DNA of 64,000 nt from an uncultured Phycisphaerales bacterium (lineage in GTDB: Bacteria > Planctomycetota > Phycisphaerae > Sedimentisphaerales > Anaerohalosphaeraceae): positions 105,367-169,366 of the forward strand of contig CALMLO010000028.1 in the NCBI GenBank assembly GCA_937868095.1. The letters run 5' to 3'. The notes below the pieces were generated by a model. It was not told the DNA's origin. It searched no databases and saw only the letters and a program-made list of their open reading frames with translations. The position numbers were made by a program, and so were the translations under genes. This document shows positions 43,690-52,470 of the stretch, one piece after another; the stretch's first letter is position 1; each line of letters opens with the position of its first letter.

Positions 43690-46023
43690 ATGAAAGGATT
43701 TTCAATTGAACGGCTGTTGATTGTTGGTTTGATGGTTGGACTGGGAACGGAGTTGTTCGGCTGGTCTCTTCAGCAGGCCCCGCTGATGACTCCGTGGGCA
43801 GAGAAGGTGAATCCGGCGGCGCCGCTGCCGGAGTACCCGCGTCCGCAGATGGTACGCTCGGACTGGCTGAACCTGAACGGGCTCTGGCAATATCAGCCGG
43901 GCTCGGCGGGAGAGTCCGTTCCTGCAGGGCAGACGCTTTCCGGCGAGATTCTGGTTCCGTTTCCGGTGGAATCCGCCATCTCCGGTGTGATGCAGCATTC
44001 GGAGCGTTTGTGGTACCGGCGCACGTTTGAGGTGCCGGCCGCCTGGCAGGGACGAAGGATTCTCCTGCACTTTGACGCTGTGGACTGGGAGTCCGAGGTG
44101 TATGTGAACGGCACCAGTGTTGGTGTGCACAAAGGGGGCTATGATCCCTTTTCGTATGATATTACTTCTTATTTGAAGTCGAGCGGCCCGCAGGAGTTGA
44201 TTGTTCGGGTGTATGACCCGACGAACAGCCAGGCCATTGCCTGCGGCAAGCAGGATTTGAATCCGAGCGGCATCTGGTACACGGCTGTTACAGGCATCTG
44301 GCAGACGGTGTGGCTGGAGCCGGTGCCGGAGGCGCACATGGAAAAGATTCGGATTACGCCGGATGTGGATAATCAGCTTGTCCGCATTCAGGGACTGGTT
44401 TCTGGGTCCTCGCAGGGTCTGACTGTCGAAGCGATTGCCTATGCGGGAACGGAGCCGGCCGGCCAGGTCAGCGGAGCGGCGGGCGAGGAACTGAAGCTGC
44501 GGTTGCGCAATCCCCGGCTGTGGTCGCCGGATGACCCTTATCTTTATGATTTGAAGGTTCGCGTCAAACGGGGTGCTGAGGTTCTCGACGAAGTTCAGAG
44601 TTATTTTGGGATGCGCAAGATTGCAATCGGAAAAGTCAACGGAGTTCAGCGGCTTCTGCTGAATGGCAAGTTTGTCTTTCAAATCGGCCCGCTTGACCAG
44701 GGATGGTGGCCGGATGGGCTTTATACGGCTCCGACCGATGAGGCCCTCAAGTGGGATTTGGATATGATGAAGACCTTCGGCTTTAACATGGTGCGAAAGC
44801 ACGTGAAAATTGAGCCGGCCCGCTGGTATTACTGGGCGGATCGCCTGGGACTGCTGGTCTGGCAGGATATGCCGAGTATGCGAATGGATTCTTCCGCCGA
44901 ACAGCGGACTCAGTTTGAGTGGGAACTGGAGCAGATGGTTGACGAACTGGGCAATCACCCCTCGATTATTCTGTGGGTTGTCTTCAATGAAGGGTGGGGC
45001 CAGTATGACACCGTTCGGCTGACCCAGAAAGTGATGGCGCAGGATCCGTCGCGTCTGGTTTCCTGTGCAAGCGGCTGGACGGATTATCCGGTCGGCCATC
45101 TGATTGACAAGCACAGTTATCCGGCGCCCGGCGGAGTTGCTCCGACGGACACGCGCGCCAGTGTGTGCGGCGAATTCGGCGGGATCGGAATGCGTGTTCC
45201 GGGCCACATGTGGAATCCCAATTCGTGGGGCTATACAATGGTCAGCACGGGAGAAGAACTGGCTCAGCTTTATGATGCTTATCTTCAGCAGCTGGCCGGC
45301 TTGCGCGATGAGGTGGGCTTGAGTGCCGGTGTTTATACTCAGATTACCGATGTCGAAGTGGAAATCAACGGCTTGATTACCTATGACCGCAAGGTTGTGA
45401 AGGCGGATGCAGCCGCCATTCGCCGCTCGAATGCGATGAATCGTTCGTTTGAAAGTATAGTTCCGACCTCGGAAGGAACGGCCCAGACCTGGCGTTATAC
45501 GACCAGTCAGCCGTCATCGGAATGGATGGATAATGGCTTTGATGATTCCGGCTGGGCCGAAGGTCCGGGCGGATTTGGGACGTCCGGGACGCCGGGCGCT
45601 GTGGTGGGAACTGTCTGGAATACCTCGGATATCTGGCTCCGAAGGACCTTTGTCCTGCCGCCGCTGAGCGAGCAGCAGCGGGACAATCTGGTTCTTCGCA
45701 TTCACCATGATGAGGATGCGCAGGTATATCTGAACGGTGTGCCGGCAGTTTCGGTGAGCAATTATACCACCAGTTATGTTTATATTCCCATGTCGGCGGC
45801 GGCACGTTCCGCCCTCAAGCCGGGCCAAAGCAATCTGATGGCTGTCCATTGTCATCAGGCGACCGGCGGACAGTTTATTGATGTGGGAATCGCTCTGGAA
45901 ACAGTTCAGACGGCGGATGAATGCGGCTCGTGGGGCTACCCGTATGCAGACCTGAATTGGGACTGCCGGGTCGATTTTGGCGATTTGGCGATGCTGGCGT
46001 CTGACTGGTCTGGAATGCTGTAG
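43690..46023 (+). CDS. Secreted GH2-family glycosidase with C-terminal jelly-roll module and half-dockerin
   Basis: 777 residues. Signal peptide; sugar-binding domain (about 45-215, LNLNGLWQYQ, WYRRTFEVPAAWQGRRILLHFDAVDWESEVYVNG); Ig-like domain; TIM barrel (about 325-580) with the acid Glu in WVVFNEGWGQ (near 433) and the likely nucleophile Glu in VCGEFGG (near 494). A jelly-roll-like module follows (about 596-738, TWRYTT...WLRRTF...IHHDEDAQVYLNG) and a half-dockerin (LNWDCRVDFGDLAMLASDW). GH2 members are beta-galactosidases, beta-mannosidases, beta-glucuronidases or others; specificity unknown. The jelly-roll module reappears in the next gene. Confidence 0.9.
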   Translation: MKGFSIERLLIVGLMVGLGTELFGWSLQQAPLMTPWAEKVNPAAPLPEYPRPQMVRSDWLNLNGLWQYQPGSAGESVPAGQTLSGEILVPFPVESAISGVMQHSERLWYRRTFEVPAAWQGRRILLHFDAVDWESEVYVNGTSVGVHKGGYDPFSYDITSYLKSSGPQELIVRVYDPTNSQAIACGKQDLNPSGIWYTAVTGIWQTVWLEPVPEAHMEKIRITPDVDNQLVRIQGLVSGSSQGLTVEAIAYAGTEPAGQVSGAAGEELKLRLRNPRLWSPDDPYLYDLKVRVKRGAEVLDEVQSYFGMRKIAIGKVNGVQRLLLNGKFVFQIGPLDQGWWPDGLYTAPTDEALKWDLDMMKTFGFNMVRKHVKIEPARWYYWADRLGLLVWQDMPSMRMDSSAEQRTQFEWELEQMVDELGNHPSIILWVVFNEGWGQYDTVRLTQKVMAQDPSRLVSCASGWTDYPVGHLIDKHSYPAPGGVAPTDTRASVCGEFGGIGMRVPGHMWNPNSWGYTMVSTGEELAQLYDAYLQQLAGLRDEVGLSAGVYTQITDVEVEINGLITYDRKVVKADAAAIRRSNAMNRSFESIVPTSEGTAQTWRYTTSQPSSEWMDNGFDDSGWAEGPGGFGTSGTPGAVVGTVWNTSDIWLRRTFVLPPLSEQQRDNLVLRIHHDEDAQVYLNGVPAVSVSNYTTSYVYIPMSAAARSALKPGQSNLMAVHCHQATGGQFIDVGIALETVQTADECGSWGYPYADLNWDCRVDFGDLAMLASDWSGML

Positions 46024-46087
46024 AAAAACGATTGATTTTATGACGGATTAGAGCAAATCAGCAAACAGCAACTGTAGGGAGACAAGA

Positions 46088-48724
46088 ATGGTTTGGAAGA
46101 ACACTGAAAAGCGAAAAGGAGTCGGGCTCTTCAGGATTACGGGGCTGTTGTGGGCAGCCGCTGTATTGGGACTTTGTCTGGCGGCTGCGTCCTCCGCGGC
46201 GGAGAAGATGACACCTTTGCGTCCGCCGTCTGTGCCGCTGGTGGCCTGCGACCCTTATTTCAGCGTCTGGTCGGCTTCGGATACGCTTTATGGGGAGCAC
46301 ACCCGGCATTGGACCGGAAAGCCCTATCCGCTTACCTCGCTGATTCGGATTGACGGAAAGACCTATCGTCTGATGGGCGGGCAGCCGGCCGATTTGCCTG
46401 TGCTGACGCAGACAGGCCTTCGGGTGTTTCCGACCCGCACGTTGTACACCTTTGAGAGTCCGCAGGTTCGTGTGGAGATGTGCTTCCTGCAGGCGGCTCT
46501 GCCGGAGGATATTGATTTGCTCAGCCGTCCTGTTGTGTATGTTGTTTGGACCTGCACGGCGACGGATAACCAGCCCCATCAGGTTTCGGTGTATTTGGAT
46601 GCAGGGATGGAATTGGTGGTCGATGAACCGGCTCAGGAAGTAGTTTGGTCGGTGCCGTCTGTGCAGGGACTGAAGGTTCTTAAGGCCGGCTCCAGGGAGC
46701 AGAATGTGCTGGGCCGCAAGGGAGACGATGTGCGGATTGACTGGGGCTATTTGTATATAGCGGCTTCCGACCAGCCGTCCGTTCATTCTGTGATTGCCTC
46801 GGCCGAAGACTGCCGGGGAATGTTTGCGGCCAGGGGAGTGCTGCCGACGGCGATGGATGAGCAGATGCCGCGGGCCGTACGCGATGGGGCTCCTGTGATG
46901 GCGATGCAGATTGACCTGGGTTCCGTTCGTTCTCAAAATCCCCAAAGCGGCCGCCTGATGCTGGCTTATGATGATATTGTTTCGATTCTGTATTTCGGCC
47001 GCAAACTGCCGGCCTATTGGAAGCGAAACGGCAAAACGATTGAGCATCTTCTGACGGAATCGCAGGAGCAGTATGACCAAATCGCCCGCCGATGCGAGCA
47101 GTTCGATGCGGCCTTGATTGAGGATTTGTACCAGGCCGGCGGAGCCGACTATGCGGCGATTGCGTCCTTGGCTTATCGCCAGGCCTTTGGAGCGAACAAG
47201 ATTACCGCTGACAGCAAAGGAATGCCCCTGATGTTCAGCAAAGAGTGCTTCAGCAACGGCTGCATGGCAACGGTGGATATTTCTTATCCTTTTGCTCCTC
47301 AGGTGCTTCTGCTGAATCCGACGCTGGCAAAGGCCTCGTTTGTGCCGATTCTTGAATACGGCCGTTCCGAACGATGGAAATTCCCGTTTGCCCCGCATGA
47401 TATCGGAACCTATCCGCATGCGTCGGGACAGGCGTACGGCGGCGGCGAACGCTCCGAAGAAAATCAGATGCCGGTCGAAGAGTGCGGCAATATGATTCTT
47501 CTCTCAGCGGCTGTGACGGAAGCGGAAGGCGATATCGACTTTGCCCGTCAATATTGGGATATCCTCAGCCGCTGGGCTGAGTACCTGAAAGCCAAAGGGC
47601 TGGACCCGGAAAACCAGCTCTGTACGGATGATTTTGCGGGCCATCTGGCACACAATGTCAATCTGTCTGCGAAGGCCGTCACCGCGCTGGGGGCCTATGC
47701 CAAACTGGCCGACCAGATGGGCCGGAAAGACACGGCGGCCTTGTATCGGCAAACGGCGGAGGAATATGTTCGCCAGTGGATGCAGATGGCTGACGACGGC
47801 GATCATTACCGGCTGGCATTTGACAAGCCCGGCACCTGGAGCCAGAAATACAATCTGATTTGGGACCGTGTGCTGAAATTGAATTTATTCCCCTCGTCCG
47901 TAGTCGAAAAAGAAATGGCATTTTACCACAGGGTTCAGAACACCTACGGTCTGCCGCTGGACAGTCGAAGCCAATATACCAAACTGGACTGGATTACCTG
48001 GACGGCCTGTCTGACCGGCAGACAGGATGATTTTGAAGCCCTGGTCGCCCCGATTGTTCGGTTTCTCAATGAGACGCCGGACCGGGTGCCGATGTCGGAC
48101 TGGTACTGGACGCATAATGCCAGGCAGCGGGGCTTTCAGGCCCGGCCTGTAGTCGGCGGGGTCTTTATTCGTCTGATGACTCAGCCGCAGGTCTGGACAA
48201 AGTGGGTCAGCCGTGCTCCGGCGGTTCGGGGCACCTGGGCGCCGCTGCCCAAACCGCCCATCATCAAGGAGATTGTGCCGACTTCTTTAGATACCCCGCA
48301 ACTGTGGTACTATACTTTTGAAAAACCGTCTGCCGATTGGATGCAGGTGCGTTTTGATGCGGCCGGCGCCGGCTGGAAAAGAGGAGGCGGAGGATTCGGC
48401 ATGCCCCAGACGCCGGGTGCGCGGATCGGAACACGCTGGAATACAGCGGATATCTGGATGCGGCGGACGTTTCAACTGGAGCAAATTCCCCCTGACGAAC
48501 TGCATCTGCTGATTCATCATGACGAGGATGCCGAAGTTTATATCAACGGCGTATTGGCGGCCCGGCTCCGCGGCTATACCGCTTCGTATGAGCCGGTCCC
48601 GCTGTCGGAGGAAGCACGCCGCGCCCTGCGGAAAGGCCCCAATAGTCTGGCTGTTCACTGTCATCAAACCACCGGCGGTCAGTACATCGATGTCGGTTTG
48701 GCAACGGTGAAGGAACAGAATTAA
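46088..48724 (+). CDS. Secreted DUF4965/DUF5127 (GtaA-like) protein with jelly-roll tail
   Basis: 878 residues. A signal peptide is followed by PPSVPLVACDPYFSVWSASDTLYG, and the central part has TADSKGMPLMFSKECFSNGCMATVDISYP, ILEYGRSERWKFPFAPHDIGTYP and EECGNMILL. These match the DUF4964/5127/4965/1793 group annotated as glutaminase A-like, a family with an (alpha/alpha)6-type catalytic region. Residues 737-878 share the jelly-roll module of the preceding GH2 enzyme (IHHDEDAEVYINGVLAAR, AVHCHQTTGGQYIDVGLA). Its place in a glycan operon suggests a carbohydrate role; the reaction is not known. Confidence 0.8.
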   Translation: MVWKNTEKRKGVGLFRITGLLWAAAVLGLCLAAASSAAEKMTPLRPPSVPLVACDPYFSVWSASDTLYGEHTRHWTGKPYPLTSLIRIDGKTYRLMGGQPADLPVLTQTGLRVFPTRTLYTFESPQVRVEMCFLQAALPEDIDLLSRPVVYVVWTCTATDNQPHQVSVYLDAGMELVVDEPAQEVVWSVPSVQGLKVLKAGSREQNVLGRKGDDVRIDWGYLYIAASDQPSVHSVIASAEDCRGMFAARGVLPTAMDEQMPRAVRDGAPVMAMQIDLGSVRSQNPQSGRLMLAYDDIVSILYFGRKLPAYWKRNGKTIEHLLTESQEQYDQIARRCEQFDAALIEDLYQAGGADYAAIASLAYRQAFGANKITADSKGMPLMFSKECFSNGCMATVDISYPFAPQVLLLNPTLAKASFVPILEYGRSERWKFPFAPHDIGTYPHASGQAYGGGERSEENQMPVEECGNMILLSAAVTEAEGDIDFARQYWDILSRWAEYLKAKGLDPENQLCTDDFAGHLAHNVNLSAKAVTALGAYAKLADQMGRKDTAALYRQTAEEYVRQWMQMADDGDHYRLAFDKPGTWSQKYNLIWDRVLKLNLFPSSVVEKEMAFYHRVQNTYGLPLDSRSQYTKLDWITWTACLTGRQDDFEALVAPIVRFLNETPDRVPMSDWYWTHNARQRGFQARPVVGGVFIRLMTQPQVWTKWVSRAPAVRGTWAPLPKPPIIKEIVPTSLDTPQLWYYTFEKPSADWMQVRFDAAGAGWKRGGGGFGMPQTPGARIGTRWNTADIWMRRTFQLEQIPPDELHLLIHHDEDAEVYINGVLAARLRGYTASYEPVPLSEEARRALRKGPNSLAVHCHQTTGGQYIDVGLATVKEQN

Positions 48725-48747
48725 CTCTGCAGAAACGGAGATAGGCC

Positions 48748-51267
48748 ATGAGCGGTAAGGATATCGCAGTCTGGTTGGCAGCCGCTGTCTTTGGGGGTTG
48801 CCTGGGATGGGCTGCTGTCGGAGAAGAATCGGTGCAAATGGTTGAGCGGCCGGATATTTCAAAAACCAATCCTCACTACATCGGCAGCCGTGCTCCGCTC
48901 CAGCCGGTTTTCTTTCTGGAACTGCCGGCCGGCTCAATTGAACCCAGGGGCTGGCTGCGGGAGTTTCTGTGCCGCCAGCGGGATGGAATGACCGGACACC
49001 TGGGGCAAATCAGTGCCTGGCTTCAGAAAAACGACAACGCCTGGCTCAGCCCCGACGGCAAAGGAAAATGGGGCTGGGAAGAGGTGCCTTACTGGCTGAG
49101 AGGATACCAGGAACTGGCGTACCTGCTTCAGGAGCCGGCAATGATGGAAGAGGTGCGGTTCTGGATGGAAGGAGTGCTGAAGAGCCAGCGGCAAAATGGG
49201 GATTTCGGCCCGGACCAGCGCTTTGAGGACGGCTCCCGCGACTACTGGGGCAATATGATTATGCTTTTCTGTCTCCAGTCCTATTATGAGCACACCGGGG
49301 AACAGCGGGTGCTGGAACTGATGCGCCGCTATTTTCAGTACCAGTTAAAGGTTCCCGAGAAACAGTTTTTAACCGGCTACTGGCAGCGGATGCGGGGCGG
49401 AGAAAATCTTTTTAGTGTGTACTGGCTGTACAATCGGACGGCTGAACCCTGGCTGCTTGAACTGGCGAAGAAAATTCATCGCTGCACGGCCGACTGGCGG
49501 ATGGAAAACGATTTGCCCAACTGGCACAATGTGAACATCGCCCAGGGCTTTCGGGAGCCGGCTGTTTATTATCTGCTCAGCGGAAGCCCGAAAGATTTGG
49601 AGTTTGCTTACAAGAATTTTTGGGAGGTGCGAAACCGGTACGGCCAGGTGCCCGGAGGGATGTTCGGGGGCGATGAGAACTGCCGGCCCGGCTATGATGA
49701 CCCCCGCCAGTGCATCGAGACCTGCGGGATTGTGGAGCAGATGTTTTCGGATGAGATGATGATGCGCATTTCGGGGGATCCTTTCTGGGCGGATCACTGT
49801 GAAGAGGCGGCACTGAATATGTATCCGGCGGCGGTGATGCCGGATTTCCGGGCGTTGCGGTATCTGACAGCCCCGAACCTGGCCGTCAGCGACCGTTTGG
49901 ACCATCACCCGGGAGTGGACAACAGCGGGCCGTTTCTGGTGATGAATCCGCTCAGCCACCGCTGCTGTCAGCATAATCATTCTCACGGCTGGCCCAATTA
50001 TGCCCGAAGTCTTTGGTATGCCTCGCCGGACGGCGGGGCCTGTGCGGCTCTGTATGCGGCCTGCCGTGTGCGTCTGCGGGTTGCCGACGGCACAGAGGTA
50101 TCGATTGACGAGGATACTCGCTATCCGTTTGAAGAAGAGATTCGGCTGGTTGTGGGGGTTCCTAAGCCGACGGCTTTTCCGCTGTATCTTCGGGTGCCGG
50201 CCTGGTGTCAGGACGCCTCGCTGCATCTGAACGGTCAGCCAATCCGTTTCCAGCCCCGTCCGGGCGGCGGTTATATCCGCCTCGAACGCACCTGGCAGGA
50301 TAAGGACCGCCTGACGCTTACACTTCCTATGCGTCTGCGTGTTCATCGCTGGACGGCCAATCATAACAGCGCCACGGTCTATTACGGGCCGCTGGCATTT
50401 TCCCTCAAGATTCAGGAACGATATGTCCGCGCGGATAGCGCCGAAACGGCGCTGGGGGATTCAAAGTGGCAGGAGAGTTTGGATCGAACACAATGGCCTG
50501 CGTATGAAATTTTCCCCGATTCGCCTTGGAATTACGGGCTGGTGCTGGAGGAAGATGCGCCGGAGAGTGGCTTTGAACTGCTGCGAAAGCCGTGGCCTGC
50601 CGATAATTTCCCCTTCACCCTTGCCTCCGTGCCGCTGGAACTGAAGACCAAAGCCAGAAAGATTGCTCACTGGACGCTGGATCGATTCGGACTTTGTGCA
50701 CCGCTGCAGGATAGTCCGGTTCGCTCCGCCGAGCCGACAGAGACGGTAACCCTCGTGCCGATGGGGGCTGCCCGACTTCGCATTTCCGCATTTCCGGTTA
50801 TCGGCGACGGTCCGCAGGCCAAAGAATGGGAGCCGGAGAAACTGCCCAAGCCCCCGCTGTATGCGGCCCGTGCTTCCCATGTGCATGATGATTTGTCGGC
50901 ACTCTGTGACCAGATGATTCCCAGCGGCTCCGGGGATTTAACGATTCCCCGCTTTACCTGGTGGGATCATTGCGGCACTGTCGAATGGGTGCAGTATGAG
51001 TTCCCCTCGCCGAAGGAAATCCGCAAGGTTGAGGTTTACTGGTTTGATGATACCGGCGTAGGACGCTGCCGAGTTCCCGCTTCCTGGCGGCTGCTGTACA
51101 AAACCCCTTCCGGCTGGAAACCCGTTCCCTATTCCGGCACCTATCCGGTTGTTCGCGATGGCTGGAGTTCTGTTGAGTTTGCACCCATTCAAACGGCGGC
51201 CTTGCGTCTGGAAGTCCGCCTGCAGGACGGCTTTTCCGGCGGCATTCTCGAATGGAAGATTGATTGA
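48748..51267 (+). CDS. Secreted GH127-like (DUF1680) beta-L-arabinofuranosidase family protein
   Basis: 839 residues. Signal peptide; (alpha/alpha)6 region (about 40-430) with RDYWGNMIMLFCLQSYY, CIETCGIVEQM (acid Glu324) and HRCCQHNHSHGWPN, where Cys406-Cys407 align with the zinc/nucleophile cysteines of GH127 enzymes. It continues with beta domains and a C-terminal discoidin-like part (about 700-839, WWDHCGTVEWVQYEFPSPKEIRKVEVYWFDD). GH127 enzymes remove beta-L-arabinofuranose via a Cys nucleophile. Substrate by family only; the CC...HN...W pattern is a variant of the CC..N..R of characterised members. Confidence 0.82.
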   Translation: MSGKDIAVWLAAAVFGGCLGWAAVGEESVQMVERPDISKTNPHYIGSRAPLQPVFFLELPAGSIEPRGWLREFLCRQRDGMTGHLGQISAWLQKNDNAWLSPDGKGKWGWEEVPYWLRGYQELAYLLQEPAMMEEVRFWMEGVLKSQRQNGDFGPDQRFEDGSRDYWGNMIMLFCLQSYYEHTGEQRVLELMRRYFQYQLKVPEKQFLTGYWQRMRGGENLFSVYWLYNRTAEPWLLELAKKIHRCTADWRMENDLPNWHNVNIAQGFREPAVYYLLSGSPKDLEFAYKNFWEVRNRYGQVPGGMFGGDENCRPGYDDPRQCIETCGIVEQMFSDEMMMRISGDPFWADHCEEAALNMYPAAVMPDFRALRYLTAPNLAVSDRLDHHPGVDNSGPFLVMNPLSHRCCQHNHSHGWPNYARSLWYASPDGGACAALYAACRVRLRVADGTEVSIDEDTRYPFEEEIRLVVGVPKPTAFPLYLRVPAWCQDASLHLNGQPIRFQPRPGGGYIRLERTWQDKDRLTLTLPMRLRVHRWTANHNSATVYYGPLAFSLKIQERYVRADSAETALGDSKWQESLDRTQWPAYEIFPDSPWNYGLVLEEDAPESGFELLRKPWPADNFPFTLASVPLELKTKARKIAHWTLDRFGLCAPLQDSPVRSAEPTETVTLVPMGAARLRISAFPVIGDGPQAKEWEPEKLPKPPLYAARASHVHDDLSALCDQMIPSGSGDLTIPRFTWWDHCGTVEWVQYEFPSPKEIRKVEVYWFDDTGVGRCRVPASWRLLYKTPSGWKPVPYSGTYPVVRDGWSSVEFAPIQTAALRLEVRLQDGFSGGILEWKID

Positions 51268-51299
51268 AGGGCTGCCGAACTGCAAAAGGATTTGCCGAA

Positions 51300-52460
51300 A
51301 TGACTGTCAGGAGAACAAAAGAGCCCGTCAAACGCTGGAGAGGATTCCTGCTCTTGGTCTGTTTTCTGGGACCGGCTTCGGCGTTCGGTCAGCAGACGGA
51401 AGCACAGAATCCCTTTGCTCAGTGGGGACGGGAGACGCTGGCGGCGATTGAGCGGGATTTTCGAATGCCGGCAGGGGGCGGCTATTATGAAGATCACCGC
51501 AGAAAAAATGCGGCGTTTGCCTGGGGACATGCCATTCTTCTGCAGGCCTATGCCAAAGCAGCCCAGCTCGACCCCTCTTACCGGCAGCCGCTGGCAAATC
51601 TGGTTGAGTTTCTCCAGTCATACTGGGTGATGGAAAACGGCCTGGGCGGATATGATTGTCTGCCTTCGCCGCGGGAACACATTGAACGATATTATGATGA
51701 CAATGCCTGGCTGGCGATGGGGCTGATGGATGCCTATGTCGCCTGCGGCAGGCCGGACTATCTCGAACAGGCAGGGGCCGCCCTCAATTTTTGCTTGAGC
51801 GGTCTTGATAAAGAAGGCGGCATCTGGTGGCGTCAAACAAGTCCTGTCGAACCGGCCGGCACGAAAAACACTTGTTCTACAGCGCCAACGGCGTATGCAT
51901 GCCTGCGGTATTATGAACTGACCGGCAAAGAGTCCTTTCTGAAAACCGCACAAGCCCTTTTGGAGTGGCTGGAGAAAACGCTCGAGGACGAGGACGGTTT
52001 GTTTTTTGACAGTATCGGTCGGGATGGGCGGCTTCATCGCCGAAAATGGTCTTACAATTCGGCGATGCCGCTTCGCTGCCGCGTGCTTTTGTATCGCCTC
52101 ACCGGCCGGAAAGATTATCTGGACAAGGCGCTTCGGCTTGCAGAGGCCTGCCGCAGCCGCTGGTTTGATGAATCTTCCGGGGCTATCCGCTGTGAGTCGA
52201 TGTTTGCATTTACGCTGGTTGAGGCGTGGGTTGAACTGTCGGCCGCTTCCGGCCGGCCCCAGTGGCTTCAGAGGGCCCAAAAAGCAATGCACTATGTTCA
52301 TCAGAATGTCCGGGACAGCCAGGGACGCTACGCCAAACGCTGGGATTATGTCTGTCGGGAGACGCTGGAACGATGGAATCTTCTTTATCCGGCGGCTGCA
52401 GCGAGGGCATATTGGGTTCTTGCGGACGCTTCTCAAAATCAAAACAATCTTGACAGGTAG
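51300..52460 (+). CDS. Secreted GH76-family endo-alpha-1,6-mannanase-like protein
   Basis: 386 residues from the ATG at 51300 (AGGA upstream; a TTG at 51264 is ignored). Signal peptide, then an (alpha/alpha)6 fold with the GH76 signature YYDDNAWLAMGLMDAY: Asp133-Asp134 are the expected catalytic pair. GGIWWRQTSPVEPAGTKNTCSTAPTAYACLRYYELTG is also typical (WW..N...........A.L...L). GH76 enzymes cut alpha-1,6-mannan backbones such as fungal cell wall mannan. It starts 32 bases after the GH127-like gene. Confidence 0.82.
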   Translation: MTVRRTKEPVKRWRGFLLLVCFLGPASAFGQQTEAQNPFAQWGRETLAAIERDFRMPAGGGYYEDHRRKNAAFAWGHAILLQAYAKAAQLDPSYRQPLANLVEFLQSYWVMENGLGGYDCLPSPREHIERYYDDNAWLAMGLMDAYVACGRPDYLEQAGAALNFCLSGLDKEGGIWWRQTSPVEPAGTKNTCSTAPTAYACLRYYELTGKESFLKTAQALLEWLEKTLEDEDGLFFDSIGRDGRLHRRKWSYNSAMPLRCRVLLYRLTGRKDYLDKALRLAEACRSRWFDESSGAIRCESMFAFTLVEAWVELSAASGRPQWLQRAQKAMHYVHQNVRDSQGRYAKRWDYVCRETLERWNLLYPAAAARAYWVLADASQNQNNLDR

Positions 52461-52470
52461 GGAGTATGCG

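Noticed and set aside
43702..45207. 501-codon open frame on the minus strand inside GH2
   Set aside because: Antisense shadow of a high-GC coding gene: Arg/His/Pro-rich, no domain, no ribosome site.
27548..46023. Cellulosome
   Set aside because: Only single-repeat dockerin-like tails and no cohesin or scaffoldin in the window.
46058..47419. 453-codon open frame on the minus strand inside the DUF4965 gene
   Set aside because: Same reason; composition is that of an antisense shadow.
52006..52470. Upstream extension of the GH92 frame into the GH76 gene (155 codons)
   Set aside because: The GH76 gene is well supported in another frame there; the extension has no domain and a good ribosome site and signal peptide start at 52471.
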